From the NCBI GenBank assembly GCA_964641455.1, contig CAZXLH010000002.1, positions 1 through 64,000 of the forward strand: a stretch of 64,000 nucleotides of DNA, given 5' to 3'. Of this stretch, positions 17,134 through 25,586 are shown piece by piece. The translations under genes and the position numbers were made by a program. The DNA is from DTU015 sp964641455. GTDB lineage: Bacteria > Bacillota > Sulfobacillia > Fermentithermobacillales > Fermentithermobacillaceae. The notes below the pieces were generated by a model that saw nothing but the letters and a program-made list of their open reading frames with translations, was not told the DNA's origin and did not search any database. Every line of letters begins with the position of its first letter. Position 1 is the first letter of the stretch.

Positions 17134-17880
17134 TTGGCAGGACATTCAAAATGGTCGAATATTAAGCGCAAGAAAGCTAAGGTAGATGCACAACGAGCAA
17201 ACATTATTTCCAAGGCAGTACGAGACGTTATGCTGGCTGCACGTCATGGCGGCGGTGATCCTGATATTAACTTCAGGCTTAGAATGGCTCTGGAAAAAGC
17301 CCGGGACGCTAATGTAAGCGCTGACAGCATTGACCGTGCGATTAAGCGGGGTACCGGTGAATTAGGAGGCGGAGAAGTAGAAGAAATAACATATGAAGGC
17401 TATGGGCCTGGCGGCACTGCGGTTCTTGTGGAAGCCGCTACAGATAACCGGAACCGTACGGCTTCGGAAATCAGGCACATATTTTCTAAGCACGGTGGCA
17501 AACTTGCTGAACTTGGCGCTGTTGCATGGATTTTTGACCAACGAGGCTATGTTGCTATGGAAAAAGATAACCTTACAGAAGAAGAAGCTCTTGAGATGTG
17601 TATAGAAGCAGGGGCTCTTGATATGGAAGCAGATGACGACTGCTATGAAATATATACAGAGCCTAATGAGCTTGAACAGGTAAAAACCAAACTCGAATCG
17701 GTTGGAGCCATGGTACAGACAGCCGAATTTACCATGGTACCCAAAACCTATGTGAATCTTGATGGAGATAATGCAAAGCAGGTGTTGACTCTTTTGGATC
17801 TGCTCGAGTCACACGATGATGTTTCGAGAGTGTATGCTAACTTTGACATTCCCGATGACATCTTAGACGGCAACGCATGA
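17134..17880 (+). CDS. YebC/PmpR family protein
   Basis: A 248-residue protein of the very conserved YebC family: MAGHSKWSNIKRKK at the N-terminus, then FRLRMALEKARDANV and a YEGYGPGGTAVLVEA core. Members have been described as transcriptional regulators, and more recently as factors that relieve ribosome stalling at proline stretches. Often found directly upstream of ruvC, as here (with bofC in between). TTG start with GAGGAGG ending about 10 bases upstream. Three bases separate it from nadE. Confidence 0.94.
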   Translation: MAGHSKWSNIKRKKAKVDAQRANIISKAVRDVMLAARHGGGDPDINFRLRMALEKARDANVSADSIDRAIKRGTGELGGGEVEEITYEGYGPGGTAVLVEAATDNRNRTASEIRHIFSKHGGKLAELGAVAWIFDQRGYVAMEKDNLTEEEALEMCIEAGALDMEADDDCYEIYTEPNELEQVKTKLESVGAMVQTAEFTMVPKTYVNLDGDNAKQVLTLLDLLESHDDVSRVYANFDIPDDILDGNA

Positions 17881-17941
17881 TCTGTCTGTGAATACGGCCC
17901 TCTTTCCTGGGGAACCTAGATTTGCCTGGAGGGAGGGAATT

Positions 17942-18499
17942 GTGAAAAACAGTAATTTTGGTTTAAGTAAGCGTAGGTTATTGATTTTAACAGTCTTGGC
18001 TGTCCTGATTGGAGGAATATTCCTTGGAAGGTTTCTCCTTTCGGATTTGGTATTTCCAACGCCGCACCACCCTGGCATTGAGGCGTCTATGGTTCAAGTG
18101 ACTTATATTACCAGATATCAAAAATGTGATGATACGGCTGCAGTCACTCAAGACGTGGGGAGGAACCAACTTAATCTGTTCGTAGATTCCTTGTCTTTAG
18201 AGTGGAGTGTTATTGACGAACAAGATGGATCGGTACACCTGCTAAAAGTCGTTGATGACTGGTGTCCGAACCACAAGAATTATCGTTTGATTAAAATGCA
18301 CCGTGGCCGGGTAACGGTTTTTCGAGGACAAAGCCCTGATGACGGGTTCGTTGTTTCGGATTACAAGCATTTGGAGGAGTCGTCGATTATTCATAAGGGA
18401 ACTTTGGAAAAACTAAAACAAGGGATTTCCCTTTTTGACGAAGATCCTGATCACCTTGATGTTTTGGTGAGGTCATATCTGGAAGGAATCACAGACTAA
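17942..18499 (+). CDS. bofC: BofC-like forespore regulator
   Basis: A protein of about 185 residues with an N-terminal membrane or signal segment (about 10-30), then an extracytoplasmic region. The C-terminal part (DDWCPNHKNYRLIKMHRGRV and following VFRGQSPDD) resembles the BofC C-terminal domain. In Bacillus subtilis, bofC lies just upstream of ruvA and its product in the intermembrane space restrains SpoIVB signalling to the SigK checkpoint. The genomic position just before ruvCAB supports the call. GTG 17942 is chosen because GAGGGAGGG ends about 4 bases upstream; the earlier in-frame GTG at 17888 has no SD. Confidence 0.72.
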   Translation: MKNSNFGLSKRRLLILTVLAVLIGGIFLGRFLLSDLVFPTPHHPGIEASMVQVTYITRYQKCDDTAAVTQDVGRNQLNLFVDSLSLEWSVIDEQDGSVHLLKVVDDWCPNHKNYRLIKMHRGRVTVFRGQSPDDGFVVSDYKHLEESSIIHKGTLEKLKQGISLFDEDPDHLDVLVRSYLEGITD

Positions 18500-18529
18500 C
18501 CTGTCGAAACCCTAGTCGGGGGTATTGCG

Positions 18530-19057
18530 ATGCGAATTTTTGGAATTGATCCGGGAATAGCGAGGACAGGCTGGGGTGTTGTAGACTCAAAAGGGCAAGA
18601 TTTCGTTCCGGTGGATTACGGGTGCATAACTACACACAAAACTGAAGGCCTCCCTGCGAGGCTGTTATTTATTTATGAGAGTTTGGACTCGTTGGTAGAT
18701 AAGTATTCTCCTGACCTATTGGCAGTTGAACAATTGTTTTTTGCCAAGAACGTGAAGACAGCCATTTCTGTTGGACACAGCCGAGGGGTTTGTCTGCTCA
18801 TCGGAGGAATGCGGAATATTCCACTTGAGGAAGTTACTCCTTTGCAGGTCAAGTCGTCTATAGTAGGATATGGCAACGCAACCAAAGAACAAGTAGGGGT
18901 AATGATTAAGAGTATATTGGGCCTATCCAGAATACCAAGGCCTGATGACGTGAGTGATGCTTTGGCTGTTGCCGTGTCTGCGGCCATTAAGAGATCTTTC
19001 CGGGCAGTAATTGTACGTAGTGAGAAATCAGAAAAGGGAAAAACAAATGATATCTGA
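18530..19057 (+). CDS. ruvC: Holliday junction resolvase RuvC
   Basis: Endonuclease cutting Holliday junctions during recombination. At 175 residues it is normal in length. Acidic active-site residues are visible in FGIDPG (Asp7), AVEQLFF (Glu, about 66) and RPDDVSDALA (Asp pair, about 140-145). The ATG start has GGGGGT about 6 bases upstream. The last 11 bases overlap ruvA. Presence of RuvC rather than RecU is the pattern of Clostridia-like lineages, not bacilli. Confidence 0.96.
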   Translation: MRIFGIDPGIARTGWGVVDSKGQDFVPVDYGCITTHKTEGLPARLLFIYESLDSLVDKYSPDLLAVEQLFFAKNVKTAISVGHSRGVCLLIGGMRNIPLEEVTPLQVKSSIVGYGNATKEQVGVMIKSILGLSRIPRPDDVSDALAVAVSAAIKRSFRAVIVRSEKSEKGKTNDI

Positions 19058-19634
19058 ACTCAATGGAATTGTAATATCTAAAGGCGAAGGCAATGTAGCC
19101 GTCATGGTCGGCGGTATTGGTTTTGAGGTAAACGTACCTTCAGGACTCTGGAGCAACCTGGCAATTAACCAGGAGATTCATTTATATACCAGGCTTATTG
19201 TCAGAGATGACGGTTGGCATTTGTATGGATTTAAGAACCGTGAAGACCGAATTTTATTTGATATGCTTTTGACGGTTCAAGGCATAGGCCCAAGGACAGC
19301 TGTGGGGATTTTGTCATCTCTTCCGGTAAGGGAGTTTTACAGGGCTGTTTTGTCGAAAGACGAAAAGGCGCTGACTAAGCTACCTGGAATTGGGAAGAAG
19401 ACTGCAGGAAGAATTATTGTTGAATTGAGGGATAAAATCGGGCTTCCAAGAGACCAAGTAGTTGTTTCCGTTGGACAACCCGGTATGTTAGACGAAGCAA
19501 CTGAAGCTCTTTTGGCATTGGGATATACCAAGCAAGAAGCGCATGATGCTTTGTCACGGGCTACCAAAACAGTTTCCGATATCGATCTTGAATCATTGCT
19601 TCGGGAGGCTTTGAAGTATCTTGCCAGATTCTAG
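19047..19634 (+). CDS. ruvA: Holliday junction branch migration protein RuvA
   Basis: DNA-binding tetramer that loads RuvB on four-way junctions. It has 195 residues: N-terminal OB fold (1-63, MISELNGIVISK start), tandem helix-hairpin-helix motifs (VQGIGPRTAVGIL, LPGIGKKTAGRIIVEL) and a C-terminal RuvB-contact domain (about 148-195, EATEALLALGYT). ATG 19047 is chosen because the family begins MI.xLxG; an upstream GTG at 19011 would add a non-conserved extension. It overlaps both ruvC and ruvB. Confidence 0.96.
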   Translation: MISELNGIVISKGEGNVAVMVGGIGFEVNVPSGLWSNLAINQEIHLYTRLIVRDDGWHLYGFKNREDRILFDMLLTVQGIGPRTAVGILSSLPVREFYRAVLSKDEKALTKLPGIGKKTAGRIIVELRDKIGLPRDQVVVSVGQPGMLDEATEALLALGYTKQEAHDALSRATKTVSDIDLESLLREALKYLARF

Positions 19635-20652
19635 AGAACTTATTTCAAGAGAAGTTTCACCTGAGGAAGAGATAGCTGAAGTATCACTTAGGCCCCTTAC
19701 CCTTTCTGAATACGTGGGGCAGGAGAGGGTCAAAGAGAACCTGGAAGTGTATATCGAAGCTGCAAAGCAACGACAAGATGCTGTAGATCATATTTTGCTT
19801 TCCGGCCCGCCCGGTTTGGGGAAAACCACTCTTTCGCACATAATTGCCAACGAACTTGGAGTGGGAATTAGAATTACGTCTGGGCCTGCAATTGAACGTT
19901 CAGGTGATCTTGTTGCTATCTTGACGAATTTGGAAGACAGAGACGTTTTGTTTATTGATGAAATCCACAGATTGAATCATCAGGCTGAAGAAGCCCTTTA
20001 TCCGGCCATGGAAGATTTCACTTTTGATTGGATTGCCGGCAAAGGCCCTGCGGCGAGGACATATCGTTTGAAACTGCCCAGGTTCACTCTGGTTGCCGCG
20101 ACTACCCGAAGCGGCCTTCTCACATCGCCATTGCGAGATAGGTTTGGAATTGCGTTTCGTTTGGAGTTTTACTCAGATTCTGAGCTTGTTGAGGTGGTTT
20201 TAAGATCTGCCAGGATACTGGGGGTTCCCATTGAAGACGAAGGAGCCATGGAAATTGCCAGGCGATCGCGAGGTACCCCCAGAATAGCCAACAGGCTTCT
20301 TAGAAGAGTCCGTGATTATGCGCAAGTTAAAGGGGATGGTACCATAGATAGGCATGTTGCATGTGAATCGCTTGCGTTTATGGACATTGATTCTGAAGGC
20401 CTGGATGGGCTGGATAGAATGATTCTGTCTGCTATAATCAATAATTATGGGGGAGGGCCGGTAGGGCTATCCACTCTGGCTGCTTGCCTAAGTGAAGATC
20501 CCGGCACTCTTGAAGACGTCTATGAGCCATACTTATTGCAGATGGGCTTCATAGAGAGGACACCCAGAGGACGGGTGGCTACTCAAAAGGCTATAGAGTA
20601 TATTTTGGGCGACAAGGCCAAACGAAGAAAGGGGCTTTTTGAAAACCTTTGA
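19621..20652 (+). CDS. ruvB: Holliday junction branch migration helicase RuvB
   Basis: AAA+ ring motor working with RuvA. It has 343 residues: Walker A GPPGLGKTTL (about 62-71), Walker B LFIDEIHRL, sensor 1 VAATTRSGLL, arginine-finger region PLRDRFGI, and a C-terminal winged helix (DGLDRMILSAI ... GFIERTPRGRVAT). The TTG start overlaps the end of ruvA by 14 bases, with GGGAGG about 12 bases upstream. The stop shares bases with the queH TTG start. Confidence 0.96.
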   Translation: MPDSRELISREVSPEEEIAEVSLRPLTLSEYVGQERVKENLEVYIEAAKQRQDAVDHILLSGPPGLGKTTLSHIIANELGVGIRITSGPAIERSGDLVAILTNLEDRDVLFIDEIHRLNHQAEEALYPAMEDFTFDWIAGKGPAARTYRLKLPRFTLVAATTRSGLLTSPLRDRFGIAFRLEFYSDSELVEVVLRSARILGVPIEDEGAMEIARRSRGTPRIANRLLRRVRDYAQVKGDGTIDRHVACESLAFMDIDSEGLDGLDRMILSAIINNYGGGPVGLSTLAACLSEDPGTLEDVYEPYLLQMGFIERTPRGRVATQKAIEYILGDKAKRRKGLFENL

Positions 20653-21173
20653 AACTTCTGCTCCATTCATGCTGTGGCCCGTGTACAACGTTTCCCCTCC
20701 ATTTTTTCAGAGCGCAGGGGTTTTTGGTTGATGGGTTGTATTTTAACCCTAATATCTACCCGTTGGCAGAAGAGAGAAAACGATGGGATACTTACGCTGA
20801 GTGGTCAAAGCAAGTGGGCCTTAATGCAAGGCGCATTGTGGTTCCCCACGAAGATTGGTTAGAAGCGGTTGCTTGTGATTTAACGAAACCAGGGCGATGT
20901 AGAATGTGTTATTACGTGAGGCTCAAAGAGACTGCCCGCCTTGCAAAAGAGGAGAGGTATTCCGGTTTTTCCACGACTTTGCTGGTAAGCCCCTATCAAG
21001 ATCACCATGCTATTTCAGAGGTAATGAAGCAGGCTGCCGGTGAGTACGGAATACCTTATGTTTACGGCGACCTTAGACGTGGCTATCTACGTTCACGGCA
21101 AATGGCGAGGGGAAGCCACATGTACATGCAAAAGTACTGTGGGTGTGAGTTCAGTATAGGAGGTGACCGGTAA
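20649..21173 (+). CDS. queH: epoxyqueuosine reductase QueH
   Basis: Final reduction of epoxyqueuosine to queuosine in tRNA, by the non-cobalamin enzyme type (formerly DUF208). It has 174 residues with the family's cysteines: SCCGPC near the N-terminus (about 7-12) and GRCRMCYY mid-protein (about 87-94), ligands for the iron-sulfur and metal sites, plus GCEF near the end. The TTG start overlaps the ruvB stop in TTGA. queA and tgt lie 1.6-4 kb downstream in the same run, so the queuosine genes are co-located. Confidence 0.92.
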   Translation: MKLLLHSCCGPCTTFPLHFFRAQGFLVDGLYFNPNIYPLAEERKRWDTYAEWSKQVGLNARRIVVPHEDWLEAVACDLTKPGRCRMCYYVRLKETARLAKEERYSGFSTTLLVSPYQDHHAISEVMKQAAGEYGIPYVYGDLRRGYLRSRQMARGSHMYMQKYCGCEFSIGGDR

Positions 21174-21174
21174 G

Positions 21175-21399
21175 GTGCCAAGCTTCGGTGAGTTCGGCCG
21201 CATACTGGTAATAATAGGAGCATTTCTGGTCGTCCTCGGAATCTTATTTTCATTTGGCGGGCGATTTATGAACTTTGGGCGGTTACCTGGAGATATTGTT
21301 ATCAGGCGGGGAAATTTCACCTTTTACTTTCCACTAATGACGTCAATTCTTTTAAGCTTGGGCCTTACAGTTTTGCTATGGCTTTTGCGAAAACCATAA
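21175..21399 (+). CDS. DUF2905 small membrane protein
   Basis: A 74-residue protein with two membrane segments (about 10-27 and 50-70) and the central family motif GRLPGDIVIRRGNFTFYFP. DUF2905 genes commonly lie between ruvB and spoIID or queA in Bacillota; function is unknown. GTG 21175 is chosen because GGAGGTGA (21159-21166) lies 8 bases upstream; GTG 21163 is inside that SD. It overlaps the start of spoIID by 22 bases. Confidence 0.88.
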   Translation: MPSFGEFGRILVIIGAFLVVLGILFSFGGRFMNFGRLPGDIVIRRGNFTFYFPLMTSILLSLGLTVLLWLLRKP

Positions 21400-22808
21400 G
21401 GAAATCAGTTGCAGTTTGTGTTGTGGTGGGTCTTACCCTAGTATTAGGGTTTCAGTTTTCTGTAGCAGATGTGAACGCACAAAAATCCAGGTTCACTGAA
21501 CCAGAGGTTCTTGTGGGGTTGGCCAGGGCCACTTCTGTTTCCCTGGATTTTTCTCAAACTTACGAGGCGTTTGTGGACGGCAAAAGAATTGAAATACCTG
21601 CACAAGGAAATGTATCTGTCAAAGTCAAAAACGGCAAGCCGGTTGTTACCGTGTCGTCTGGATCGGCTGTATCATACGAAGCGGAAACATTATCTCCGGT
21701 TTTCATCACACCTTGTTCTCAATCTGACAAAGATTGTTTTCGGATTAAAGAGTGCAACTTAAACCACAGCCTTGTTGGCCAAGAATTCAGGGGGAGCGCG
21801 TTGATAACAGAGGACGGAGGCTCTTTGATACTTGCCAATCTCCTTGAGTTAGAGAAGTACTTATGGTCTGTCGTATCATGTGAAGTGCCTGCTGCCTGGG
21901 CCAAGGATGCTTTGAAGGCACAGGCTGTGGCTTCGCGTACGTATGCGGCCAGTAGGGTTGGCATGAAAAAAGGCACCCCTGTCGTTTTTGCCAGGTCTGT
22001 TTTGCAAAACGGCGGAGTCAACGCCGGAGATGTGAGGATTTGGGCCACAGAAGATAATCAGGTTTACCGCGGAAAAGGATGTGAAGATCCCCGGGTTGTT
22101 GAAGCATGTGTTGAAACCAAAGGACAAGTTGTTGTGTACCAGGGGCAGCTCGTAGAGGCTTTCTTTCATTCTGACGCCGGGGGCATGACTGAGGACCCGA
22201 GGTTTGTTTGGGGCGGCGCTATTCCATACTTAACGGGAGTAGCTGAGGTGCCTCATTTGTCACCGTATTCGGCATGGGAAGTTTGCTTTGATGCTAAGAC
22301 GGTGGGCCGGAAACTGGAAGGCTATGGCCTAAACGGCAGCGTTGACATGATTAAAGGCGTAGAACCTGGAATTTCAGGTAGATGGTTCGCTGTTAATGTA
22401 GGTTCCGGCAACAAGAGTGTAAGAATAAAGGGCAGTGAGTTTAGGCCGCTCTTGAAGCTTAAGAGCCTTTGGTTTTCTGTGTTTAGAAAAGGAGGGAATC
22501 GAAATACCTTGGGATTTCTCAATCCGGGATTCGATGTTTATGTGGATAATGGCACTGAAACTCAAACTGTTTGCTTGAAGAGGTGCAAGATATCCGGCCC
22601 TAAACGAAATTCTGTAGCCACACAAGGCGCAGCGGTTGTAGGCGCAAAGGAAACCGGCTCAATTGGATTTGTACTTCAGGGGCGCGGGCATGGCCATGGA
22701 GTAGGGCTTTCGCAATGGGGGGCCAATGCCATGGCTGATGAAGGTGCAGATTTTACCGGAATACTAATGCACTACTATCCTGGAACCGGTATCGAATCAT
22801 GGTGGTAA
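21378..22808 (+). CDS. SpoIID/LytB-domain protein
   Basis: A 476-residue exported protein (signal peptide about 1-34). Its core matches SpoIID, the lytic transglycosylase that clears peptidoglycan during engulfment: SVVSCEVPAAWAKDALKAQ (the Glu in CEVP aligns with the catalytic Glu), AVASRTYAA, FHSDAGGMTED and the C-terminal GRGHGHGVGLSQWGANAMA. It is longer than Bacillus SpoIID (about 343), with an extra N-terminal region (about 35-150). It may be SpoIID itself or a LytB-like paralogue. There is no strong SD; coupling to DUF2905 is likely. Confidence 0.88.
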   Translation: MAFAKTIRKSVAVCVVVGLTLVLGFQFSVADVNAQKSRFTEPEVLVGLARATSVSLDFSQTYEAFVDGKRIEIPAQGNVSVKVKNGKPVVTVSSGSAVSYEAETLSPVFITPCSQSDKDCFRIKECNLNHSLVGQEFRGSALITEDGGSLILANLLELEKYLWSVVSCEVPAAWAKDALKAQAVASRTYAASRVGMKKGTPVVFARSVLQNGGVNAGDVRIWATEDNQVYRGKGCEDPRVVEACVETKGQVVVYQGQLVEAFFHSDAGGMTEDPRFVWGGAIPYLTGVAEVPHLSPYSAWEVCFDAKTVGRKLEGYGLNGSVDMIKGVEPGISGRWFAVNVGSGNKSVRIKGSEFRPLLKLKSLWFSVFRKGGNRNTLGFLNPGFDVYVDNGTETQTVCLKRCKISGPKRNSVATQGAAVVGAKETGSIGFVLQGRGHGHGVGLSQWGANAMADEGADFTGILMHYYPGTGIESWW

Positions 22809-22812
22809 AGAT

Positions 22813-23844
22813 ATGAAAACTAAAGAATTTGATTATTTGCTTCCGGAAGAGTTGATTGCCCAAACTCCAATACCCGATCGGGACAGGTCGCGTCTGCTTG
22901 TGGTCAACAGAAAGCCCGAGGCTTTTTATCATGGCTGTTTTAGGGATATTGTGAATTATGTCGAGTCCGGCGATGTATTGGTGGTCAATAATACCAGGGT
23001 AATACCGGCCAGGTTATTTGGACGCCGAAAAACAGGCGGTAGCGTTGAGGTTCTTTTGCTTAACTCTGTAGAGCCCGATGTTTGGGAGTGTTTGGTTCGT
23101 CCCGGGCGAAAGATAAAGCCTGGTGAAAAAATCTTCATAGGAGACGGCAGCGCCTCTGATATGGTGGGCACTGTTGAATCAAGAACTGCATTTGGCGGCA
23201 GGCTCATCAGATGGGAATATCAAGGTGAATGGGAAGACGTGTTGAAACGTGCCGGGCATATTCCGTTGCCGCCTTACATAAAAACCCGTCTGGACGATTC
23301 TGAGAGATACCAGACAGTATATTCACAAGTACCTGGATCTGCAGCCGCACCTACTGCAGGGCTTCATTTTACGCCTGAATTGCTAAAACGGCTTGTGTCT
23401 AAGGGAGTAACCATTGTTCCCGTGACCCTTAATGTTGGTTTGGGAACGTTCAGGCCGGTTACGGCAGACAATGTTGAGGAGCACAAGATGCATAAAGAGT
23501 ATTTTGAAATAGCAGGTGATACGGCGTCTGTAATAAATGAGGCAAAGGGTTCAGGGCACAGGATATTTGCAGTGGGTACAACGGTTGTAAGGGTCCTGGA
23601 ATTCTCATGTTGTTCCGGCGGTTTGGTTAGGCCGCAAAAGGGTACCACAAACCTTTTTATCTATCCGGGCTATGAGTTTAAAGTTGTAGATTGCATGGTG
23701 ACCAATTTTCATTTGCCAAAATCGACGTTGCTTATGATGGTATGTGCTTTTGCAGGCAAACAACTCATTATGGAAGCGTACAAAGAAGCCATTGGGGAAA
23801 GATACAGATTCTTTTCATTTGGCGATGCAATGCTTATTTTGTAG
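22813..23844 (+). CDS. queA: S-adenosylmethionine:tRNA ribosyltransferase-isomerase
   Basis: Transfers and isomerises the ribosyl moiety of SAM onto preQ1 in tRNA to make epoxyqueuosine. It is full length at 343 residues. Family features: FDYLLPEELIAQ at the N-terminus, DRSRLLVV, VVNNTRVIPARLFG, AAPTAGLHFTPELL, and FHLPKSTLLMMVCAFAG near the C-terminus. Its ATG follows the spoIID stop by 4 bases. tgt follows after 23 bases. Confidence 0.96.
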   Translation: MKTKEFDYLLPEELIAQTPIPDRDRSRLLVVNRKPEAFYHGCFRDIVNYVESGDVLVVNNTRVIPARLFGRRKTGGSVEVLLLNSVEPDVWECLVRPGRKIKPGEKIFIGDGSASDMVGTVESRTAFGGRLIRWEYQGEWEDVLKRAGHIPLPPYIKTRLDDSERYQTVYSQVPGSAAAPTAGLHFTPELLKRLVSKGVTIVPVTLNVGLGTFRPVTADNVEEHKMHKEYFEIAGDTASVINEAKGSGHRIFAVGTTVVRVLEFSCCSGGLVRPQKGTTNLFIYPGYEFKVVDCMVTNFHLPKSTLLMMVCAFAGKQLIMEAYKEAIGERYRFFSFGDAMLIL

Positions 23845-23867
23845 AAGAACAGAGAGAGGGTTAAGAT

Positions 23868-24974
23868 TTGGCTGAATTTTCATATGATGTGCTGTTTGAA
23901 TCTGACAGGGCCAGAATCGGCAAGATAAACACTGCTCATGGGGAAATTGACACTCCCGTATTCATGCCTGTAGGGACCCAGGCTACTGTAAAGTCTGTTC
24001 TGCCGGAAGATGTATGGGATACAGGATCCCGAATAGTTCTTTGTAATGCTTATCACTTATATCTAAGGCCTGGGCCTGACATAATAAAGGCGGCAGGCGG
24101 ACTTCACGATTTCATGGATTGGCGTGGGGCTATTTTGACTGACAGCGGCGGTTTCCAGATAATGAGCCTTGGGCATATGGTTTCGATCTCTGACAAAGAG
24201 GCTGTATTCAGGTCGCACATAGATGGAAGCCTTATCCGATTCAGCCCTGAAGATTCTATACGAATTCAAGCCGCCCTTGGAGCCGACATTATAATGTGCC
24301 TTGACCAGTGTATTAAGTCGCCGGCGCCTTTTGATGTTGCACAAGAGGCAACGGAGCGGACTCTGCTGTGGGCTCAGCGAGCGCAAAAGGTAAATATACA
24401 AGGCCATCAATCGCTTTTTGGGATTGTACAGGGTTCAGTTTATCCGGAACTAAGGAAACGCTGTGCCATTGAGCTTGCAACCATGGATTTTCCAGGATAT
24501 GCATTGGGAGGGTTATCTGTAGGTGAAAGCAAGCAAGAATTCTATGATATGCTTCACTTTACGGCACAATACCTTCCCAGGCACAAACCCAGGTATCTGA
24601 TGGGTGTAGGCCATCCATTGGATCTTATAGAAGGGGTTATGGCCGGGATAGACATGTTTGATTGCGTGCTTCCTACAAGAAATGCAAGGCACGGCAGGGC
24701 TTTCACTTTTGAGGGTGCTTTAAATCTCAAGAATGCCCGGTTTTCCTATGATTTTCTTCCGATTGAGGAAGGGTGTGATTGCAAGGCCTGCCAGAGTTTT
24801 TCCAGGTCATACATCCGGCACTTGTTCTCTGCAAAGGAAAGTTTGGCCTGGACCCTTGTATCCATTCACAATATTCGATTTTTCCAAAGGTTCATGGACA
24901 AAATCAGAAATTGCATGGTTAACGGCACGCTTGTTAAGTTTAAAGGCGAAATGGAAAAGCTGTACCCGTTATGA
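23868..24974 (+). CDS. tgt: tRNA-guanine transglycosylase
   Basis: Exchanges guanine-34 for preQ1 in tRNAs with GUN anticodons. It has 368 residues. The substrate-binding motif LTDSGGFQIMSL contains the conserved Asp; the nucleophile region is GIDMFDCVLPTRNARHG; the zinc site is CDCKACQSF with a downstream His in RHLF and SIHN. TTG start with GAGAGGG about 10 bases upstream. Part of the queA-tgt-yajC run. Confidence 0.96.
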   Translation: MAEFSYDVLFESDRARIGKINTAHGEIDTPVFMPVGTQATVKSVLPEDVWDTGSRIVLCNAYHLYLRPGPDIIKAAGGLHDFMDWRGAILTDSGGFQIMSLGHMVSISDKEAVFRSHIDGSLIRFSPEDSIRIQAALGADIIMCLDQCIKSPAPFDVAQEATERTLLWAQRAQKVNIQGHQSLFGIVQGSVYPELRKRCAIELATMDFPGYALGGLSVGESKQEFYDMLHFTAQYLPRHKPRYLMGVGHPLDLIEGVMAGIDMFDCVLPTRNARHGRAFTFEGALNLKNARFSYDFLPIEEGCDCKACQSFSRSYIRHLFSAKESLAWTLVSIHNIRFFQRFMDKIRNCMVNGTLVKFKGEMEKLYPL

Positions 24975-25065
24975 GCGAATTGTTACCGGTAAACAAGGTA
25001 ATCAAGGTTTTTCGTCGAACAAAGAAACATGGGTTTTTTATGGATAACGAAAGGAGGGGTTCGAT

Positions 25066-25356
25066 TTGGTGTTTGCAGCGCAAACGGCAACACAAAATCC
25101 GCTGATTGGCAACCTTATCTGGTTGGCTTTGCTTTTCGGGTTAATGTACTTTCTCATGATACGTCCTCAGCAAAAAGAACAAAAAGCAAGGGCTGAAATG
25201 ATACGGGCGCTTAAGCCAGGAGATAGGATTCTTACCAATGGCGGTTTGATAGGCGTGATTACTAAAGTTGAGGACTTAGCTGTGAAAGTGAGAGTGGCTG
25301 AAAAAGTAGAAGTTGAAGTCTTAAAGACAGGGATAGCAAGAACCTTTAACGATTAG
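25066..25356 (+). CDS. yajC: Sec translocase accessory subunit YajC
   Basis: A 96-residue single-pass inner membrane protein that associates with SecDF-YidC. One membrane segment (about 14-33) is followed by the family motif MIRPQQKEQKARAEM and a soluble tail (LKPGDRILTNGGLIG). AAAGGAGGGG lies about 6 bases before TTG 25066; the adjacent GTG at 25069 is an equally possible start. secDF is not next to it. A terminator follows at 25410. Confidence 0.94.
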   Translation: MVFAAQTATQNPLIGNLIWLALLFGLMYFLMIRPQQKEQKARAEMIRALKPGDRILTNGGLIGVITKVEDLAVKVRVAEKVEVEVLKTGIARTFND

Positions 25357-25409
25357 CGTAGTAGGAATCAATGTACATAATTTATAAACTTGGACCTAAC
25401 TTGTGATCC

Positions 25410-25440
25410 AATCCGGGCTTTAAGTCCGGATTATTTTTTT
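25410..25440 (+). terminator. Rho-independent terminator after yajC
   Basis: AATCCGG (25410-25416) pairs with CCGGATT (25426-25432) over a 9-base loop, followed by a run rich in T. It closes the long bofC-to-yajC gene run. Confidence 0.85.
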
Positions 25441-25586
25441 AATATTTTCTCTTAGAACAAAGGAATTCAGCATGCTGTTGGCGAATATGAGAATATGTAT
25501 AGAACCTTTTTAAAAGGAATGAGAAATAGGTCCAATGAAGCAATTGGCAATACCAAGCCAAGTGGCATTATTAAGGGGAGGCCGAG

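Noticed and set aside
18502..18508. TGTCGAA, a perfect Spo0A box, just upstream of ruvC
   Set aside because: No promoter elements around it and ruvC is in a continuous gene run; a 7-base match is expected by chance in 64 kb.
24979..24996. near-palindrome TTGTTACCGGTAAACAA between tgt and yajC as an operator or terminator
   Set aside because: No loop or T run for a terminator, one bulged base, and no nearby promoter.
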